DNA from: Smittium mucronatum
Taxonomy: Eukaryota; Kickxellomycota; Harpellomycetes; Harpellales; Legeriomycetaceae
Assembly (NCBI GenBank): GCA_001953115.1
Contig: LSSL01001388.1
Location: 1 to 13,788, forward strand
DNA: 13,788 nucleotides
Direction: 5' to 3'
How positions within the stretch are numbered: the first letter of the stretch is position 1; the number at the start of each line of letters is the position of its first letter. The notes under the pieces were generated by a model. It was not told the DNA's origin, made no database searches, and saw only the letters and a program-made list of their open reading frames with translations. The position numbers were made by a program, and so were the translations under genes. This document shows, piece by piece, positions 10,354 through 13,788 of the stretch.

Positions 10354-10650
10354 ATGTATCGATTATTTAAATTTTTTGTGGGCATTATTACAACTATTTC
10401 AATTTTAGATTCGGATAGCATTGTTAATACGATTAATATTTTTTCTTCGCGGTTTTTAAAATACTTATATCATATAGCCTTAAAAATATATATCGTATAT
10501 TTCTGCAGCATCCTAAACCATTATAAAATTATTTATATTAATATTATAATAAAAATAGTGAAAATTAATTTTCATAATCCTACTATTATTTTTATACAAT
10601 TAATAACGATTTTTTCCGACGATGTTTTTCATAAAATACTTTATCGGTAA
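10354..10650 (+). CDS. Hypothetical ORF, 98 codons, hydrophobic
   Basis: This is the longest intact ATG-to-stop frame in the window. The first 20 residues (basic MYRLFK, then FFVGIITTISIL, then DSDS) resemble a signal peptide with a short n-region and hydrophobic core. Further hydrophobic runs lie at about residues 41-51, 58-70 and 76-87, rich in Ile, Tyr and Phe. My rough estimate is that about 0.1 frames this long are expected by chance in six frames, so it is suggestive rather than convincing. It has no neighbour gene, no recognised domain, and composition close to random AT-rich translation. A small secreted or membrane protein is one reading; chance is the other. Confidence 0.2.
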   Translation: MYRLFKFFVGIITTISILDSDSIVNTINIFSSRFLKYLYHIALKIYIVYFCSILNHYKIIYINIIIKIVKINFHNPTIIFIQLITIFSDDVFHKILYR

Positions 10651-10654
10651 AGTT

Positions 10655-10965
10655 TTAAAACATTTTTTTATGAAAAAAAATAAAATATATATTCTATTAT
10701 TTGCTGTACGCTTTATTTTTAAATAAATGTGTTTCTGAACTAAATAAATTCATCATATTTTTTTTTAATTTAGAGGTTTTTTTATTCAAGACCTAGGTAT
10801 GTAAACAATAAATATAATTTTCACAAATTGGAATTTATTTAAAATACTGATTTTTAAAACATTTTTAAAATGCATTTTTTTTTTTAAAGGGAATTTATTT
10901 ATAATATTTAAATACTAGAAAAAAACTAAAATAAAAATACAATAAAAGGAAAAAAATAATCAAAT
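10655..10965. other. AT-rich spacer
   Basis: Homopolymer-rich sequence, including a long T run near 10876-10886. I see no open frame, RNA gene or repeat worth naming. Confidence 0.6.
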
Positions 10966-10970
10966 TTCAT

Positions 10971-11020
10971 CCCACTCCAATCTGTCGCTCTAGCGGCTCC
11001 GTACCCACTGGGAATTGGTT
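10971..11020. other. Isolated GC-rich block of unknown origin
   Basis: About 29 of 50 bases are G or C, in surroundings below 20%. The block holds CGCTCTAGCG (a 4-bp stem with CT between) and CCCACTGGG (a 4-bp stem around one C). The minus strand has a 24-codon ATG frame (11041 down to about 10970) reading through PVGTEPLERQIGVG, and a second minus frame is also open across it. Both are too short to call. The block is best read as a preserved fragment of a dispersed repeat, a conserved element or a tiny exon. Confidence 0.5.
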
Positions 11021-11591
11021 CAAGGTATTTTTAAAATGCATACATTGTTAAAATCTTCAATATTTGTAAAATTTCAAAAAAATTAATAAGCAAGTCATCC
11101 CATTTTTTTAAAAACTATAACCTATTTTAAGATAAAAAAATAACAGGTTTCTAAATGCTCTGATGTTATCAATTGATTAATTAAATAAGAAACCTAGAAA
11201 AATATATCAGAATAAAATAAAAATAAAAATAGTTTTCAATTTTAAAGCTAATATGAAAATTTATATTTTATAAATTATGAATAAAAGTCGAAATTATAAT
11301 CATTTCTATTAATTAAATAGGTATAAAAATAAATTTAAACCTGAGAAAATTTATTTTTTAGAATTGAAATGATAAAAAAAGCTTCATAAATGCAATAGAT
11401 ATGTTAATATTAATTTAATATCGATGAGTAATATTGGTTAATATATAATAATTCATATAGACAAATTCTAGTTTAAATTTGATATTTTTTACATAATTAG
11501 GTAAAATTAAATTTTTTATGATTATTATATTGATTTATATCATTTATAAAAACCCTTAATCAGTTATAATTTTTTAAAATCTTAGTTCCTA

Positions 11592-11602
11592 CCCCCCCCC
11601 CC
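11592..11602 (+). repeat. C11 homopolymer
   Basis: Eleven consecutive C residues, flanked by TA and ACAATTTA. It is the only long C run in the window. On the opposite strand it gives a G11 run preceded by TTGTG, loosely like the GGTGT before the G9 run at 4161-4169. Confidence 0.85.
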
Positions 11603-11777
11603 ACAATTTAACACAACATTTCAATTAACTCAAAATTTTCAAACTTCTAACTTGATTAAATTATGTTAAAGAATTTTAATGTTTATAAGGATAATATGTA
11701 TTTTGATAATATTTTTAATCCTAAATTAATTAAATTAGAAAAGTCTAAATTATATTTCAAGCTCTTGAATTCTTGAT

Positions 11778-11800
11778 ATATGTTATTAATATATGTTATT
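11778..11800 (+). repeat. Direct repeat ATATGTTATT, two copies
   Basis: ATATGTTATT at 11778-11787 recurs at 11791-11800, separated by AAT. This is a short tandem duplication with a 13-base period. Confidence 0.6.
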
Positions 11801-12465
11801 CTTTCCGGGGTTTTAACCTCGAAATAGATCTCTGTGTGTGTTTTTTTCAAGTTTATTTAAGGTAAAAATTAATCTAGAAATATAAATACATGAATTTTTT
11901 GAAGAAAAATAACCATAAAAAAATCAAAAAATACATCCCATTTAAAATTTTAATAAATTTAATCTAGAGAGACGATAAAATTATAATACATTGAAGTTTC
12001 ATTGTTAAAAAAGATCACATATATAGTTCAATTTAATAGAAATAAACATATTTATTAATAACTAAAGGAAAAATACGCAATTTTTCTTATTCATTTTTTA
12101 TTTCTATTTTTTAAAAAAATCCGGAATTGCAGTAAAAAAAACCCAGTTTTAGATATTTCAATATATTTATAAAGAAAGTAATAAAAAATTTCATCGGTTC
12201 TATATAAGTAAATTTTTTTAACAATTTTATCTACGAAAATAGATTTATTTATATTTGGAAAGAATGTTTTTAAAGCTAATTGTAGTTATAAAAAACAACC
12301 TATATATTTTTTTAAAAAAAAAGCGAATTTTTTTCATAAAATTCCCATTCGATTCCTCTCTGCTACTTTAGAATCTACATGTTCCCAAGGTATTGGTCCA
12401 AGGGGTCTGTTAAATTACATTAACACCGAACCTTAAGTATTTTAGTCACGCGTACGCCAATTGAA

Positions 12466-12525
12466 AATTCGGCTTACTCCAAAAAAAATAAAATAAAATC
12501 GATAGTGTCGACTTTTAGCCGAATT
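12466..12525. repeat. 9-bp inverted repeat within the GC island
   Basis: AATTCGGCT at 12466-12474 is the exact reverse complement of AGCCGAATT at 12517-12525, with 42 bases between. The intervening DNA includes A8 and GTCGAC. A 9-bp match with four G/C pairs is uncommon in this background, so it may mark an element end or a structured transcript. Confidence 0.5.
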
Positions 12526-12600
12526 AAAGTATTTTTAGACCCACCTCTCCCAACAAAAAAGTTTTCTCAAATTTACACAATCGGGATTAATTGGAATTGG

Positions 12601-12620
12601 AAAGTTTTTTTTAAAACTTT
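12601..12620. repeat. AAAGTTTT/AAAACTTT hairpin
   Basis: Perfect 8-bp arms at 12601-12608 and 12613-12620 around TTTT. It is almost wholly A/T and could arise by chance. Confidence 0.5.
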
Positions 12621-12772
12621 AGACTGTTTTTTCATAGACATAAGCCAGATGATAGTCTCATTTTGTTTTTTTATCCCATAGAGAGAAACGCTCAAGATTT
12701 TTTGGAAATTTTAAGGCACATAAGTTTTGCAAAAAGGTCACTTTTTTTTTAAATATATTAATTTTATATTTG

Positions 12773-12982
12773 ATGGACTTTGGACAGCCCAGAAGATCTC
12801 CATTCGAAACTTCCCAATTTCCTGTATGCCAATCTTTAGATCAGGGTACATCAGCTGAAGATACGTACAGTTTAATTTCATACAATATTTTTCTATCCGA
12901 TAACAACTGGCAGGTTTTAGGCCGTTTATTTTTATTTTTTTCTGTCAAAAATTTTATGGTTTACGAAAAACGATCTTTTTAA
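12773..12982 (+). CDS. Hypothetical ORF or exon fragment in the GC island
   Basis: An ATG at 12773 opens 69 codons ending at TAA 12980-12982. Roughly the first 47 residues have a normal mixed composition (segments MDFGQPRRSPFETSQF, QSLDQGTSAEDTYS and DNNWQ) and about 40% G+C codons. The last 22 residues are Phe/Leu-rich, where the DNA turns AT-rich. The change falls near CAG|GTTTTA at 12911-12919, which could be a weak 5' splice site, so an exon ending there is possible. The minus strand is also open with one stop and has a plausible composition, so the coding strand is uncertain. No family is recognised; it may be part of a decayed transposable element. Confidence 0.22.
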   Translation: MDFGQPRRSPFETSQFPVCQSLDQGTSAEDTYSLISYNIFLSDNNWQVLGRLFLFFSVKNFMVYEKRSF

Positions 12983-12988
12983 AAAGAT
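12973..12988. repeat. 16-bp perfect palindrome
   Basis: ATCTTTTTAAAAAGAT is self-complementary over 16 bases and overlaps the stop of the 12773 frame. It lies at the right edge of the GC island, next to T10A7. Confidence 0.6.
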
Positions 12989-13019
12989 AAAACAATTTGA
13001 ATTTTTTTTTTAAAAAAAT

Positions 13020-13788
13020 AAACGTTTCTAAAGAAAATTATTAATACAAAAAAATTAAATATTAAATATTAAATAATAAACAATAAATATTTTATTAATC
13101 GATTTCTATAATTATTTTATCACACTGATACGTAAAGTCTAATTCATTTAAAATAATCAGCTTAAAGCTAATTATACCTATTATCACTGAATTTTAAAAA
13201 AGTAGTTGAAAACTATAATGTAATATTTTACAAGTTTTATTTTATTCTTTGCTTCTAGTAATATTAATGAATTTTATTTGATTGAATAATAGAAAAATAG
13301 AAATAAGAAGATGGGAGTATTCATTGAATCCAAAAAACTTAATCCTCAATCGATATTTTTTTTTTATAAAAAATGAATACGAATATCTGTCAATAAAAAT
13401 AACTAGAATATATAATATGAATTTTTAAAAAAAAAAATAAGTTAGAGACATTTTTTTATAAAAAAATTTTCCATTAGGGAAATTTTTGATTTTTTTGTTT
13501 TTAGCCCTTTTTTGAAAAAATAATTTTGTCAAAAAATATAGATGTTAATTAAGTATATAATTCTAGTAAAAAATAAAATAAATTTTTATAAAAATGATTT
13601 TTATCTGGTCATTATTGTCTATTTTTTACAGATATAACATTATCAAATTTTATTTAATCTAAAAATATTTCATGGCCTAGATCTTAGAAAATACATTTAA
13701 GTAATCGATTAAATAAAAAAAAGAAATAGCGTTTCAGTTCTTTGTTACCCCATATTTTCAAATCAACAATGGGTTTAACGGGATCAAA
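13020..13788. other. AT-rich non-coding DNA
   Basis: No open frame or RNA gene is supported. It contains a period-7 tandem repeat (13054-13088) and long A runs such as that near 13429-13438. The last 60 bases rise slightly in G+C but are cut by the window edge. Confidence 0.6.
13054..13088 (+). repeat. Period-7 tandem repeat (ATTAAAT)
   Basis: Three exact ATTAAAT units (13054-13074) are followed by the variants AATAAAC and AATAAAT (to 13088). This is minisatellite-like slippage DNA. Confidence 0.75.

Larger units (their letters stand above)
11030..12340. other. AT-rich non-coding DNA
   Basis: No supported gene. Contains the C11 run (11592-11602), a direct repeat at 11778-11800, a short palindromic GGTTTTAACC near 11809, and T7A9 at 12307-12322. 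Confidence 0.6.
12345..12930. mobile_element. GC-richer island, possible transposon fragment or exon region
   Basis: Hand counts give about 32% G+C over 540 bases, reaching 38-43% at 12361-12480 and 12781-12840, against under 20% on both sides. The edges are fairly abrupt: T7A9 (12307-12322) lies just left and T10A7 (13002-13018) just right. Inside are a 9-bp inverted repeat (12466-12474/12517-12525), an 8-bp inverted repeat (12601-12620) and an ATG-initiated 69-codon ORF (12773-12982). I see no terminal inverted repeats or target-site duplication. A younger, less decayed insertion explains the composition best. A conserved host exon or regulatory element is the alternative. Confidence 0.35.

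Noticed and set aside
11013..11026. GGTTCAAGG as a tRNA T-loop or SINE B box
   Set aside because: Only the first half matches GGTTCRANTCC; no A box, no acceptor or anticodon stem, and the second copy (GGTCCAAGG) matches less well.
1..13788. Genes read with an alternative genetic code (TGA as Trp, or TAA/TAG as Gln)
   Set aside because: TAA, TAG and TGA all occur often in the frames I checked, and no long frame with conserved motifs emerged. I could not scan every frame exhaustively.
1..13788. Terminal inverted repeats joining the two window ends, or a CRISPR array
   Set aside because: The end sequences do not match in either orientation, and there are no regularly spaced exact repeats of 20 or more bases.

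Overview
This 13.8 kb window is very A+T-rich DNA. By hand counts, the middle is about 15-20% G+C, the first 2 kb about 25%, and two islands are richer. It contains no gene I can identify. No frame on either strand stays open beyond 98 codons, and I recognise no protein domain, rRNA, tRNA, CRISPR array or complete mobile element. With A=T=0.4 and G=C=0.1, stop codons make up roughly 10% of triplets. A longest ORF of about 100 codons is then close to what chance gives in six frames (about 0.1 expected at 98 codons, about 1 at 80).

The gene density, homopolymer tracts and AT microsatellites fit intergenic or intronic nuclear DNA of an A+T-rich eukaryote. A sparse microsporidian genome, an AT-rich arthropod such as a parasitic copepod, or an AT-rich protist would all fit. 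I cannot choose between them without a database search. A bacterial, viral or organellar origin is unlikely because those would be densely coding.

Layout. 1-2100: less AT-rich DNA with an (AT)9 microsatellite and a small hairpin. 2093-2570: the most coding-like stretch of the AT-rich part, an ATG-initiated frame broken by one stop beside homopolymers, then a second short open piece in another frame, possibly a decayed gene. 2570-10960: extremely A+T-rich DNA with repeated T(n)A(n) tracts, a pyrimidine-rich block near 6340-6830, a 12-bp hairpin at 7922-7951, and two weak ORFs (5077-5353 frameshifted, 10354-10650 intact). 10971-11020: an isolated 50-bp block at nearly 60% G+C. 11030-12340: AT-rich again. 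12345-12930: a roughly 590-bp island at about one-third G+C that contains an ATG-initiated 69-codon ORF and short inverted repeats. It looks like a younger insertion or an exon-bearing fragment. 13000-13788: AT-rich with simple repeats.

No operon or pathway can be proposed. The parts most worth checking are the two G+C islands, which share a short degenerate motif and may be fragments of a dispersed repeat family, and the broken reading frame at 2093-2570. All coding calls are low confidence.
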